Below, piece by piece: positions 44,271-54,578 of a stretch of DNA of 64,000 nucleotides. The DNA comes from Haliclystus octoradiatus. Its lineage: Eukaryota; Cnidaria; Staurozoa; Stauromedusae; Haliclystidae. A program made the translations under genes and the position numbers. Every line of letters starts with the position of its first letter. Position 1 is the stretch's first letter. The notes beneath the pieces were generated by a model. It saw nothing but the letters and a program-made list of their open reading frames with translations. It ran no database searches and was not told the origin of the DNA. Location of the stretch: NCBI GenBank assembly GCA_916610825.1, contig OU744448.1:10030650-10094649 (forward strand), written 5' to 3'.

Positions 44271-47258
44271 ACATCTCATGTAAAAATTCAAAATGTCGGC
44301 GAGGATTTACCGTTTCTTGATATTTGTGTTTACAAAGGAGAAAAGTATTTACAAACAGTTCAAGCTATATGCGATACCGGTGCACAACGTACAGTTGCTG
44401 GACCTGATTTTATTTCACAGCTGAAAATGGACATAGTTTCATTATTACCATCATCTAAAGATATATTTACTGCTATCAATAATAACCAACTTACACAATT
44501 GGGACAGGTTAGTGTGTATTTTAAACTTGCTGGTAGGGTAGTTCCCTGCAATGTCATTATATGTGATCAAATCGAAGGACTTTACCTCTCAATGCAAATG
44601 TGCAAAGATTTGAATATTATATCACAAAATTTTCCAGCTCCTTTAACACATCAAATCAATTCTATCAGTCATTCACCAAATAACTCATCTCCACTTATTT
44701 TCAAACATGATGAAAAGCAATGTTGGCTTGATTCTTTATCTACCAACCCATCTAATCAGCAAAAATCTGAAGATATCACAAAATTAAAAACTATTTATTC
44801 CAAAGTATTTCATTCTGATACCAGATTACAACCCATGAGTGGACCCCATGTAGGTGATACCATGAAAATTGAACTTAAACCTGATGCTGTTCCTTTCGCT
44901 GTCATGACAGCAAGAAAAATACCTTTTCCTCAGAGGGAGAAAGTTAAACTAGAATTAGATCGCCTGGAGAGTTTGGGTATTATTGCAGCTGTTGCAGATG
45001 AACCTGTCACTTGGTGTCACCCTTTGGTCATTGTTCCCAAATCTGACGGTGATGTTCGACTTTGTGTAGACCTCACCAAACTCAACAAGCAGGTAAATCG
45101 CACATTACACCCATCACCTACGCCTGCTGATGCCGTTGCTAGTATTGATCGTACTTCAAATATATTTACCCTGTTGGACGCTAAAAGTGGTTATTGGCAA
45201 ATGCCTCTAGACGAAGCTTCTCAACATTTAACCACCTTTATTACACCATGGCGACGCTACAAATTTTTGCGTGCCCCTATGGGGTTTATTTCAAGTGGGG
45301 ACTCTTATAATTTACGTATTGACCTAGCTCTAGAGGGTCTTTTACATGTTACTAAAATTGTTGATGATACACTTATTGATGCCGACTGTTATACCACCTT
45401 AATGTCTCGCACTTGTGATGTTTTAGAACGATTCGCAAAATATAATATTTCTTTAAATACGAAGAAGTGTGTATTTGCAGAAGAAAGTTTAAATTTTGTC
45501 GGTTACAAGATTTCACCTGGTAGTTATGCTGCTGATTCTAAAAAGCTTGACGCAATTTCCAAATTTCCTCAACCAACTAATCGCACTGAATTACGTTCCT
45601 TTCTTGGTCTTGTTAATCAACTTGGTATGTTTACGGCTGATTTAAGTGGTAAGCTAGCACCTTTCCGTGATTTATTAAAAACTTGTAATGAATTTTTATG
45701 GTTAGCAGATCATACTATAGCATTTGAAGCTACAAAACAATTATTACTTTCACCACCTGTATTATCCGGTTTTGATCCATCTTCACCTACTGTTCTTCAA
45801 ACCGATGCATCGAAAACTAAAGGACTTGGGTTTGTTCTACTTCAACAACAACAAGGTATGTGGAAGTTAATTCAATGTGGTTCCCGTTTTCTTCAACCCT
45901 GCGAAACACGTTATGCCATGGTTGAATTAGAAGCACTTGCAATTTTATGGGCCATTCGCAAATGTAAAGTTTATTTATCTGGTCTACCAGCATTCCAAGT
46001 TGTTACTGACCACAAACCACTTATACCTATATTTAATAACTATACACTTGATGCTATAGAGAACACTCGTTTACAATCATATAAATCAAAATTAAGTCAA
46101 TACCAATTTACTGTCACTTGGACTAAAGGCAAAGATCATGCTATTCCTGATGCATTATCACGTGCTCCGGTATGCGATCCCACACCTGATGATATTGAAG
46201 ATGATTCTCAATTTCCCACTGACCAGATCATTCGTATTGCTGCTTTACGTTTATCTCATGACGATTCTGAAGACAACACATCAATTACACGTGCACCTCT
46301 TGCTGATCCTATGATTGATCAATTACGTAACATTGCCCATACTGATACTCATTATCAACAATTAATTATTGCTATTCAACAGGACTTTCCTGAACCCATT
46401 ACACCTGCTGTTGGTTTATTTAGAAAAATTTGGCCAGAACTTAGTATTGATAATGGTCTCATCTTATTTGGTGATCGTCTTGTTATACCTCGTTCTTCTC
46501 GTTCTGATGTCATATCTCGTCTTCACGCATCTCATCAAGGTATAGAGCGAACAAAACGTCGTGCTCGTCAAGTTGTATACTGGCCTGGCATGAACAGCGA
46601 CTTAACTAATGCTGTCCAATCTTGTAAACAATGTGCTAAGTATCTTCCTAGTCTACAAAAGGAACCACTGATATCAGATCCATTACCTTCTAGAGTTTTT
46701 GAATCTGTCTCTACTGATTTATTTAGCTTGAATGGAAAACATTATTTAATATATGCAGATCGTTTATCTGGCTTTCCTTTTATTTCTGAATGGCGTGATG
46801 ACCCTTCTTCATCTCAAGTATTAGAAGTTATTAAACACCATTTTGTACAAACTGGTGTCCCATCACAACTTCGGTCGGACGGTGGTCCCCAATTTGCTGC
46901 CAAAGTATTTAATGATTTTTTAATTTCTTGGGGAGTTAATCGATCTCCTTCTTCTCCTCATTATCCTCAGAGTAATGGCCATGCTGAATCATCTGTAAAA
47001 TCTGTTAAAACATTGTTAGCTAAAGTTTCAAATGGAAATATTAAATCTGATGAATTTCTCCGAGGTTTACTAGAACTTCGTAATACTCCACGAGCTGAAG
47101 GTATTTCACCAGCACAGTGGGTTTATGGACATCCTTTACGTTCGTATGTTCCTGCTCATTTTAGATCATTTTCAAAAGACTGGCAATTAGCAGCAAAAAC
47201 TATTGATAAAAAATTAATCGACTTAGCCACGAAAAATAAAAAAATATTACGATTCTAA
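44271..47258 (+). CDS. pol: Gypsy Pol region: protease, reverse transcriptase, RNase H, integrase
   Basis: 995 uninterrupted codons after the nested insertion, in frame with gag. Aspartic protease ICDTGAQRTVAG; reverse transcriptase with LDAKSGYWQMPLDE and the catalytic KIVDDTLID (VDD); RNase H with LQTDASKTKGLGF and VVTDHKPL; integrase with the HHCC finger (HASHQG ... CKQCAKYL) and the DDE core: VSTDLFS, LRSDGGPQF, and the E in SNGHAESSVKSVK. The frame ends at 47256 in an A-rich run; the C-terminal part continues in another frame (next entry). Known role: replication by RNA intermediate and insertion of the cDNA. Confidence 0.95.
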   Translation, partial: TSHVKIQNVGEDLPFLDICVYKGEKYLQTVQAICDTGAQRTVAGPDFISQLKMDIVSLLPSSKDIFTAINNNQLTQLGQVSVYFKLAGRVVPCNVIICDQIEGLYLSMQMCKDLNIISQNFPAPLTHQINSISHSPNNSSPLIFKHDEKQCWLDSLSTNPSNQQKSEDITKLKTIYSKVFHSDTRLQPMSGPHVGDTMKIELKPDAVPFAVMTARKIPFPQREKVKLELDRLESLGIIAAVADEPVTWCHPLVIVPKSDGDVRLCVDLTKLNKQVNRTLHPSPTPADAVASIDRTSNIFTLLDAKSGYWQMPLDEASQHLTTFITPWRRYKFLRAPMGFISSGDSYNLRIDLALEGLLHVTKIVDDTLIDADCYTTLMSRTCDVLERFAKYNISLNTKKCVFAEESLNFVGYKISPGSYAADSKKLDAISKFPQPTNRTELRSFLGLVNQLGMFTADLSGKLAPFRDLLKTCNEFLWLADHTIAFEATKQLLLSPPVLSGFDPSSPTVLQTDASKTKGLGFVLLQQQQGMWKLIQCGSRFLQPCETRYAMVELEALAILWAIRKCKVYLSGLPAFQVVTDHKPLIPIFNNYTLDAIENTRLQSYKSKLSQYQFTVTWTKGKDHAIPDALSRAPVCDPTPDDIEDDSQFPTDQIIRIAALRLSHDDSEDNTSITRAPLADPMIDQLRNIAHTDTHYQQLIIAIQQDFPEPITPAVGLFRKIWPELSIDNGLILFGDRLVIPRSSRSDVISRLHASHQGIERTKRRARQVVYWPGMNSDLTNAVQSCKQCAKYLPSLQKEPLISDPLPSRVFESVSTDLFSLNGKHYLIYADRLSGFPFISEWRDDPSSSQVLEVIKHHFVQTGVPSQLRSDGGPQFAAKVFNDFLISWGVNRSPSSPHYPQSNGHAESSVKSVKTLLAKVSNGNIKSDEFLRGLLELRNTPRAEGISPAQWVYGHPLRSYVPAHFRSFSKDWQLAAKTIDKKLIDLATKNKKILRF

Positions 47259-47559
47259 TGCGCATTCATTATCACCTCTACCTATTGGATCTACTGTTAT
47301 TTTACAAAGTCCAATTACTAAACGCTGGGATGAAACTGGCATTGTTATTACTGCTAACCCACATGATTATGTTATTCGTTTACCTTCTGGCAAAGTCAAA
47401 TGGCGCAATCGCCGATATATTCGTAAATTTACCATTCCAGATGATGACGATATCAATACTCATGTCGATAATCCAAATAATACTGATAATACAGATGTCA
47501 CACTTCAGTTAAGACGTAGTACTCGTGCCCGTCAAACACCCAAACGATATTCTACTTAA
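47225..47559 (+). pseudogene. Gypsy integrase C-terminus, shifted frame
   Basis: Directly after the A-run at 47232-47246 another frame continues the protein with LPIGSTVILQSPITKRWDET and VKWRNRRYIRKF and stops at 47557. It is the GPY/F-like and tail part of integrase. A single-base change in the A-run accounts for the break, so either one mutation or a sequencing error separates it from pol. Confidence 0.8.
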
Positions 47560-47697
47560 TTTTATTTACTATTTAGACTATTTACTATTTACGATTTAAT
47601 TTACATTCAAGTCACAATTCCATTCATTATTATTATTTTTTTTTTTTTAGCTCATAATTAATTCATTTAGTTATTTCATTGACATTTTATTCGCTCC

Positions 47698-47709
47698 AAA
47701 AAGGGGAGA
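47698..47709 (+). promoter_or_regulatory. Polypurine tract of the Gypsy element
   Basis: AAAAAGGGGAGA lies directly before the 3' LTR. In this class of element it primes second-strand DNA synthesis. Confidence 0.85.
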
Positions 47710-47951
47710 TGTTGTATTCCCTATAATTTAATATTAGACTCTAGATTAATGAGTAAGCCAATATATTCCCAAGAGGCAACCCTAACTTCAATATGATAAT
47801 CAGTTGGTGTTTAGCTCAGTAGATGGTTGGTTCTACTGTAGCAACCCTATTTAGTATTTACATTATTATTATCATTTATAAGTTTGAATTTATTGAGTGT
47901 TATCTTTGTTGTCTTTACTTGCGTTACACAACACTTTACACACTCACAACA
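47710..47951 (+). repeat. Gypsy 3' LTR, 242 bp
   Basis: TGTTGTATTCCC to CACAACA, the same length as the 5' LTR and no difference seen on reading. Followed by the target duplication ATGGC (47952-47956). Confidence 0.96.
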
Positions 47952-48969
47952 ATGGCTCTTTCTTTTTGCAATTTTAAACTGCTCGATAGCTTCTTGTCTG
48001 AAACAGTTTGCCAGATGAGACCTCATCACACCAACTTCAAATCTTAATTTTCACTCTGAGAAATTCCAACCCTCGCAAATTGCAACAGCGTTTGCAATTG
48101 CAAAAATGCCTCCATCGCGAGCATTCTCTTGTTGCTGAACCGGCGGGATGGAGATATTGAATACTTTTTGTTGCGGGTGACTTTTGCAAAGCGTTATTTT
48201 CAAGCGCGATGTCAACGGAGATTTGTAACTGAAAAGAAGAAATCAGGAATAAATTATCAGTCAGAGCAACAACATCTTATTAGGGCTCCTGAGTCCTTAT
48301 ATATGAGAGCTAATTTTGAATCGAGTGTTTCTTATCATTGTGAGACCAAATGGAAAAATTATAGTATATATTGTAATATGTCTACACCTTGAAATATCAA
48401 TAATAAAAAAATGACAAGCAGTTAAATTTTCATTGGAATTTCAAACGAGAGCAATAATATTTATATGTCAGAGTGTACGTTCGGGGCTCGTGCAAATACA
48501 TATAAGCTTAGTGCCATCACGCATAATTTTACCTGGAGCTTCGAAGATTACTATCTAGTAAGAAGAACTTGTCATCTCCCGGCAATCTTGCAACCGTAAC
48601 CCAATGATCAATGCCTGTCGGCATTAGCTGCACACACAGATTGAATTTTTCTGAGTCATTTGAAAATTCTTTAAGTTGGACAGACTCCAAGCCATCGGCA
48701 TTGTAACTTCGATAGATCATCATCGATGCGGCGTCCACAATGGTACTCGACAACGATTCGCCAGACTCAAGATCTCTCATATCCTTTTCAGATAGATCAT
48801 GGCACTCTGAAGCAAATAAATGAAATTGTGGTTAACTGAGAATATCTCCAGCCGTACTTCCAACATTTAGACAATGCATGTATTATTTATTCACTTACCT
48901 TCCTTTGTTACAGTAGGAACTGTTTCCTCGTAGTTACTCGCATTTATAGCAACCATTGTATCATCTAAA
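47952..48969 (-). pseudogene. MULE copy C, Ulp1/C48 protease exons, catalytic Cys replaced
   Basis: Three - strand exons. 48969-48900: DTMVAINASNYEETVPTVTK with a GTAAG donor. 48811-48543: CHDLSEKDMRDL, then YRSYNADGLESVQL, HWVTVARL (catalytic His) and FFLLDSNL (Asp). The last, from about 48190 down to the Gypsy insertion: PPVQQQENARDGGIFAIANA and MRSHLANCFRQEAIEQFKIA. Aligned with copy A (VQQQKDTNSCGLFALAYA), the nucleophile Cys is Gly here (codon GGA). A TGA follows at NFSE. The gene is therefore dead as a protease, and the Gypsy element separates it from its PHD finger at 37672-37926. Confidence 0.75.
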
Positions 48970-49189
48970 ATCAATTATCGATACAAATTAAAACGTCTTC
49001 AGAACTTAAGTGACGCCGACGAACAACGAGGGGTACTATTACTGAAGAATTTGACCAAAAATATATACTGTATATCCCATTGTATAACTGATATCGCTCA
49101 ATTCTGATCACGTGATAATTTACGCCAATATTAACACGACATTAGCGTAATGTTGAGATGCTATGAGACTCTCGAAAGGCCGAAATCAA
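48970..49189. other. Flank of MULE copy C
   Basis: No gene seen. Upstream transposase exons of copy C were not found here. Confidence 0.4.
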
Positions 49190-49303
49190 AGGCCGCGGTA
49201 GCCTGCTCGCAGACTCACTGTCAAAATGTAAATTTGGTAAACAGTAGACTGTATACCAAGTTTACATTTTGACAGTGAGTCTGCGAGCAGGCTAAGGCCG
49301 CGG
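49190..49303. mobile_element. 96-bp hairpin MITE with 9-bp target duplication
   Basis: Element 49199-49294: 41-bp arms with one mismatch (left arm starts TAGCCTGCTCGCAGACTCAC) around a 14-nt loop. The direct repeat AGGCCGCGG sits at 49190-49198 and 49295-49303. The 9-bp duplication is the MULE type. The whole unit would fold as a long hairpin in single strands or RNA. Confidence 0.88.
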
Positions 49304-49989
49304 CGGCTTGGGCTTGTGAAATCTGACGTCTTTCTCTCCCCGCTCTTGTCTCATACACATCTCTCGTGTTCATATAAAACCCATGCAATCACGACCATTC
49401 TTTCAGAATTGCTTTCCATCAATGACCGTTCATCACAACTGTTACTTGACAAGGTTATATCTATATCTATATGTAATGTCAATGTCATAGTATTGAGCGG
49501 CTATAAAAATTGTAATGTGTAGGGCTTTTTGACCTACAATGTTCGAAGAAATTTCCATGCAAGAAAAGCTATTTAGGCTAAGATATATACTGAAGTCTCA
49601 ATGTGATGTTATATTTTAAATGCCGTGGTAAATTTATTTTACACACTTTACAAAAGTTATTTATTACAATTAATTAAAAAGTACTTAAGCTTAAGTTTGT
49701 AAATAGACAGCTAATTACATATTATGATTCTACAGTTAGTTAATTTAAAAATAGAGGGAGCAACAGATATTGATCAATTTTAGACTGAGAAACTGATGCA
49801 ATATTTCAAATGTACCGATTAAGCATCATACATAGAAAATATATTAAAATTATGTAACAAGTGTATATCATTTGTTCAAAATTTGTGTGAATATATATCT
49901 TATCTTATCTTATCTTATATCTTATATATCTAAAATTAAGTTGATGTTTATAGAGAAAATATTTTAACTGTACTGGCCATGATCAGGCC
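49304..49989. other. AT-rich gap with a (TTATC)n microsatellite
   Basis: TTATC repeats at about 49900-49925, otherwise nothing recognised. Confidence 0.5.
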
Positions 49990-50660
49990 AAATGTCATTT
50001 AGGCAGCCAGAGCAGAACCATGTCCTCAATTTTTTCAGTGGGATGTCTAAAGCCTAGAATTTCTCATGGAACCATTTCCTACAGCCTCTGCACTCTATCA
50101 TAGTTTCATCGTACTATTGAGGTATGCGACATTTACAATAGATCTTTATGCTATGACGCCATTGAAGACTTCTGTTAACAGTCTTTTGTTGTTTCGATTT
50201 TGGAAATGGAAGCATTTCTCTATTGTCTCTATTTCTCTAACGTTGATAAATCTTTGCTTTGATCTTTCGATCGCAGCAATGTCAATTTCCAGCCTACATG
50301 GCATTGTTCCCCTTAATGAGTCATATATATATATAGGTATACCAATCTATCGTATGGTGGCCTAACCATGCAGACCCAATGCGCTCTCACAGGATCATGC
50401 AAAATCTGCACATAGGGTTTTGATTGATCAATGTCAGTCTTGAATAATAGCCTCTGGGACAATGAAACACATTCTAGTCCAGCAACATGAGGATGCTTCA
50501 TTCTCAGAAGTTTCATTGCTGCCGTCATGTGGTTGTCATTCAGCCAATTCGTTTTTGATTGAAGGTCAATCAAATCTCTCTTTTCAAGCGACAGTTCAAT
50601 TATCCAACATTTTTGCGATAGTGTTTTTATGTCAGATTTTCTCATAAAAGCTGAAATAAA
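49990..50660 (-). pseudogene. MULE copy B: Ulp1 protease lacking its Cys block, plus PHD finger
   Basis: - strand from the TTTCAG acceptor near 50650: SLEKRDLIDLQSKTNWLNDN, then HVAGLECVSL, HDPVRAHWVCMVRPPYDRLV (catalytic His), then across a (TA)n indel DSLRGTMPCRL (Asp). The VQQQ...CG block is absent: the reading passes directly to MLPFPKSKQQ, the region that in copy A follows the Cys block by about 50 residues. A PHD finger follows (YCKCRIPQ, stop, YDETMIECRGCRKWFHEKF, stop, TWFCSGCLND) at about 50140-49997, with one zinc ligand (Cys after H) changed to Phe. Dead copy. Confidence 0.72.
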
Positions 50661-51325
50661 ATACAACATTGATCAAATGAAATCCTAAACACGTACCGTA
50701 GTGAACCTGATAATTAGATCAATAGATATATCCGACTATACGGCGTATTATGTAATGTAGGTTAAAATTGTGCAACTAAATAAATATTTTTTCCCTTGGT
50801 TTTCACTGGGGATTATCTAATTTTTCGTTAACAATGTAGTTTCGTTTAACCGTGTGTGCATACTCACCTTCGCAAGTTGTTCAACTTTTATTCTAATGTA
50901 CACTGCTGTTTCAAAATAACTGTTTTTACTAGGTCTAAGGGGTATATATCAACAGTTTTCTTGTAGAATAAGATTTGATGACTATGAAGAAATATCCCAA
51001 ATATTTCGATTTTTGGCAATTAGATTAGGTATCATTTGAAGCAGAATCTGAAATTTTAGCGTAGGCTAGAAAAATTCTCAAAATGCAACCCCTTACAAAT
51101 AGTACCCCCTATAATCATTGGGTCAACAGTCCCAGAAAAGACACTGATACAGTAAGATCTTTGCATGAATTCGATTCAGATAAGTCTCAAAAATACAGCT
51201 TCTAAAATGTCAAATTGTAGATATGTTTCTAATCATACAATACTTTTTAAAACACAATACTGTACCATATTACATTGTATTGAAACATTGTTTCTGTCAC
51301 ATACATATAACATGAGATATTTGAT
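50661..51325. other. Gap between MULE copy B and the ST13 exon
   Basis: AT-rich, no gene recognised. The ST13 3' UTR should lie in the right part of this interval, running leftward. Confidence 0.4.
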
Positions 51326-51475
51326 TTATTCTGGGTCAGGGGGTGGGGCTTGTCCCCCTCCAAATTTCTTTTGAAGATTTTCAATAACTTTCGCAACTTT
51401 AGGATTATTTTGATATTTTGACATATTGGCAGGATTCTGTGAAACATCTTGAAAGGTAGCGCTTATTTCAGGATC
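51326..51475 (-). CDS. ST13: ST13 / Hip (Hsp70-interacting protein), terminal coding exon
   Basis: The - strand, after a TTTTTAG acceptor, gives [20 protein letters not shown] followed by [20 protein letters not shown], a short GQAPPPDPE tail and stop TAA at 51328-51326. This matches the end of vertebrate ST13/FAM10 ([20 protein letters not shown], then SNPKVMNLISKLSAKFGG), the STI1-type domain of this Hsc70 co-chaperone. The exon is 150 bp and phase 0. The Gly/Met/Pro-rich repeat exon and TPR exons that should precede it were not found between 51476 and 64000, where the MULE gene lies in the same orientation. Either the preceding intron exceeds 12.5 kb or this is a stranded exon. Confidence 0.85.
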   Translation of the reverse strand, partial: DPEISATFQDVSQNPANMSKYQNNPKVAKVIENLQKKFGGGQAPPPDPE

Positions 51476-53830
51476 CTAAAAATAACAAAAGGGTAATTTT
51501 AAACAAAAGATTCACAATATGGGAGGAATGAGAGTCAATTTGTTGTAAGCCGGAATATCTCATAAAAGATCAGTAGACCCCATTTCGAAATAGAATTTAC
51601 GGGTCGTGGCTAGATCAGGGGTAACTCAAGGACATTGTGACGTCAACAGACAATTATACTATCATTCAGGATTTTTCAGTCTTGTACGATAAAGCTGAAG
51701 TCTCGGGCATCGTTTCATAATTTTTAAATATGGCGGAAAGTTTTGGATTAGACCTGTGCCACATGCCTCTGTACTTCACTTGACCTGCGGCTGCTGCGTA
51801 TAGGGGACATGTAAAAAATAAGGTCAAAAAGTGATGCACTCATTTCAGAAATATGAAATGACCAATCACAGCCAAGCATCTGTGACGTATCTTGGATCTA
51901 TGCAGTGATTGGTCCAATTACTTAATTTATGAAATTATCTCGTGACGTGACAACTTACAACTCCTTCAAGAACAAAATATTATTCAAACGTATTTTCAAA
52001 GCTCCAAGCAGAGGTTTTGAGCTCAATCCTATTTTCTTTTTTATATATCAACATGCTTCTCTTGGGTATTTAATTCGTTTTATCTGGAGATGTGCCTGCT
52101 TTATAAAGTTTTTAAACTGCCAAATATTGTTAAGCCGTTTAATACGCTGGCTCGAATGCAACTTGGATGTGTTTTCTTGTAGTTCAAACCAAGGTTTAAG
52201 GTTTTTAAACTTGATTTTATATTTATAAAATATATCAACATGCTTTTATTGCGTGTTACGATTGTTTTATCTGGAGATGTGCCTTCTGAATGCATAATCG
52301 ATTGATGTCGAACTGTAGGCCTAACACGTGCAACTTGGAAGAAAACGCGGAATGCCCTAACAAATAATAATTTGCTCATATTTAAACATTCATCACAGCA
52401 ATTGTGAAGATGACATACAAGTTTAAACTTTGATTACTTGTATGAGTTGAAAACAGCTGGTAAACTGGTATTAAACGGTAGATTATCAGCATGCAAATAT
52501 TGCAATTTTCCGTGAATGTGGCTGACACACTTTTCATTAATAGCGGCATAACATTGGACTTCATTACGGATATTTTTATCATTAGTTGATAGAATGGATT
52601 ACAGATAATACTTTTCTATGATATGAATGATTTGAATACATCTACTTTACTCTATTGTTAAATGTTAGTAATGTGAATGTCAGAAATATTTCCTTTGTGT
52701 GGTAACAAGAACAACATTAATATATTAATTCGGCTCAACGTTGTTTTTTCTGTAATACTCTGTAGAAGTTGTTCTTCATTCCGTTTCTCAATTCATATCT
52801 GCAATATTAATTCACTTCGATCAAAATGTCTAGGATTTGCAAAGCTACAAAATTACGTTTTGCTTTAAAATTTGAAATTGCTTTTACTGTAACTGTGTGA
52901 TGTCGATAAATGTCCTTCCGTCTTGACACCTATTGTTTTCGTTACTGTTGGCCCACCGCATATACTTGATAGCAGGCGCTTGTGGAGCGCATGCGTATTA
53001 GGGTCAGAATTTTCTCTGCGCATCACTTTTTGACCTAGCCTCATTCCATCACGGCCCTCATTTCCGCGCGGCGCTCCAGTGAGGGCCTAATAAAATTTAA
53101 GGTTGAAAAGTGTACCAGAAACCAAAAATATGGTGTGCCCAATCACAGCGCACCTTGGTGTCATGTGAGTTACAGCCAGGTGTTGGTTGGTCGGCCCATC
53201 GAAGAACAATAAAACGAGGTGTGAACAGAAATTGATATTTGCTTAATTCAGCTATTTTGAATTTCAACATTTTGTAAACAAACTGTCGAAGAAAACTAAA
53301 AACGTCAAGTTCACGGTATTACTTTGGATCAAATTGGAGCAACAGAATTATAAATATCTCGAAGGACTGTATGAACATTATGAAGGCCTTTTGTGGGCGT
53401 AGAATACAAAATAAAGGAGAAAACATCATGTTTTGACGGAGCGATGGAGCTAGGCTAGTTTTGGATTGCTGTTTCTACGACTAGAAATTAATATTTGTCA
53501 AAGACTAGTTAGACAAGCCTATTGTTACGTTAAACCAAATCATCGATCTATTACGTAAAAATGGAAAGAAGTTGAAAACGATAAGAGTGAGATACATTAT
53601 ATTGTCAGTTCAGTTATGGAATCCATCTAATTTTGCAATTATTCAATTAATGGCTGTGCTACTGCTCAGTATGACATGGTGAAGGTGGGTAAGGTAAGGT
53701 TATAAAACAAATCGTTCAATGAGGAACTATATATATAATGATTTATGAATAGTATACAGGAGGTAATGTTCCAAACTGTATTTTAGTAGAATAATTTTAT
53801 AGAATTTTTACAGAAGTTAAACGAACGAAG
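51476..53830. other. Region upstream of the ST13 exon without recognised exons
   Basis: A ~180-bp-spaced direct repeat (ATATATCAACATGCTT ... TTTATCTGGAGATGTGCC at 52044-52100 and 52226-52280) is present. GC-richer patches at 51830-51930 and 53030-53230 share CCAATCACAGC. No coding exon recognised, although ST13 exons could be expected here. Confidence 0.45.
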
Positions 53831-54040
53831 TTATTCGAAGATCAGCTTGTGAGCTTGTTCAGCATCATTTCTAGCTTCTTTACAATCTTTGCACAGCCAA
53901 TATGCTGTTGCTGCTGTCGCTGTGTCATAGTCATGGAATGAAGGGTGAAAGTATATACTTTGCAAATCTTACATTCCTTCATTTTTTCCTCACCATTCAA
54001 CAAAAAAAGCTTGGGCATTCTGCATTTGCAGTAAACAGAA
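53831..54040 (-). pseudogene. PHD-like zinc finger at the C-terminus of MULE copy A
   Basis: Read across a frameshift, the - strand gives YCKCRMP, KMKECKICKV, YFHPSFHDYD and YWLCKDCKEA, i.e. the Cys pairs and His of a PHD finger. Copies B and C have the same C.CRIP/ECRRC patterns. PHD fingers usually read histone H3 tails, so chromatin targeting of the product is a reasonable inference. Confidence 0.55.
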
Positions 54041-54578
54041 ATTGCAAAAAGTCTGTTTTTTTTGCGTGGATGCTAGTCCTTTCACTGAACGGGAAGGGCA
54101 TCATTGCGTCATTCTCGAGGCAGTGTTTGAGATGAATGCGCATCTCTTTTGGCTTAAAGTTCATTTGTTTTAACGGCAATTTAAAGCATTCTGCTGTTGC
54201 ATATGCCAAGGCAAATAGGCCACAGCTATTTGTATCTTTTTGCTGTTGAACATCCATCAAAGCAATAAATAGTTCTGTGCTACTGCAATAGCTTAAAGAA
54301 GACAGTAGACTTTGAGTATCTATGTCGAGATTATCGGAGTAATTACTGTCGTACAATTTTAACTTGTGATGCTCTTCCATTGTACTTGCAGTAACCCAAT
54401 GATTCGAATTTCTGTTAAAAACTTGAACAAAGTTATTGATTGGTCGAGCTGGTAATTGCTCTGGGATCATCAGAATTGGATCTTGCAGTCCTTAAATCTC
54501 AGGAAATTGGCATTTCAGCAACCAAAGACCGGCGGCTACAATTGTATCATTCAGCCATTCAGATTGTGAAGATAAAAT
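53997..54578 (-). pseudogene. Ulp1-like C48 cysteine protease domain of MULE copy A
   Basis: Exon 54578-53990. SQSEWLNDTIVAAGLWLL, then an in-frame TAA (54494-54492), GLQDPILMIPEQLPARPINN, HWVTASTMEEH (His), LKLYDSN (Asp), DVQQQKDTNSCGLFALAYAT (Gln and nucleophile Cys), MRIHLKHCLENDAMMPFPFS. The family cleaves SUMO/ubiquitin-like tags or precursors. Apart from the one stop codon the domain is complete and the triad is intact. Confidence 0.85.

Larger units (their letters stand above)
37932..47951 (+). mobile_element. Full-length Ty3/Gypsy retrotransposon split by a nested DNA transposon
   Basis: Two 242-bp LTRs that look identical, a 5-bp target duplication ATGGC (37927-37931 and 47952-47956), a primer-binding site right after the 5' LTR, gag with two CCHC knuckles, pol with protease, RT, RNase H and integrase, and a polypurine tract before the 3' LTR. 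Without the nested element (39446-44261) it would be about 5.2 kb. gag (to 39445) and pol (from 44271) are in the same frame, so the element encoded one gag-pol polyprotein. It is inserted in MULE copy C. No envelope gene is present. Confidence 0.95.

Noticed and set aside
47823-48047. Open frames running out of the Gypsy LTR into the flank
   Set aside because: They are LTR sequence fused by chance to MULE copy C; the same LTR frame also precedes gag.
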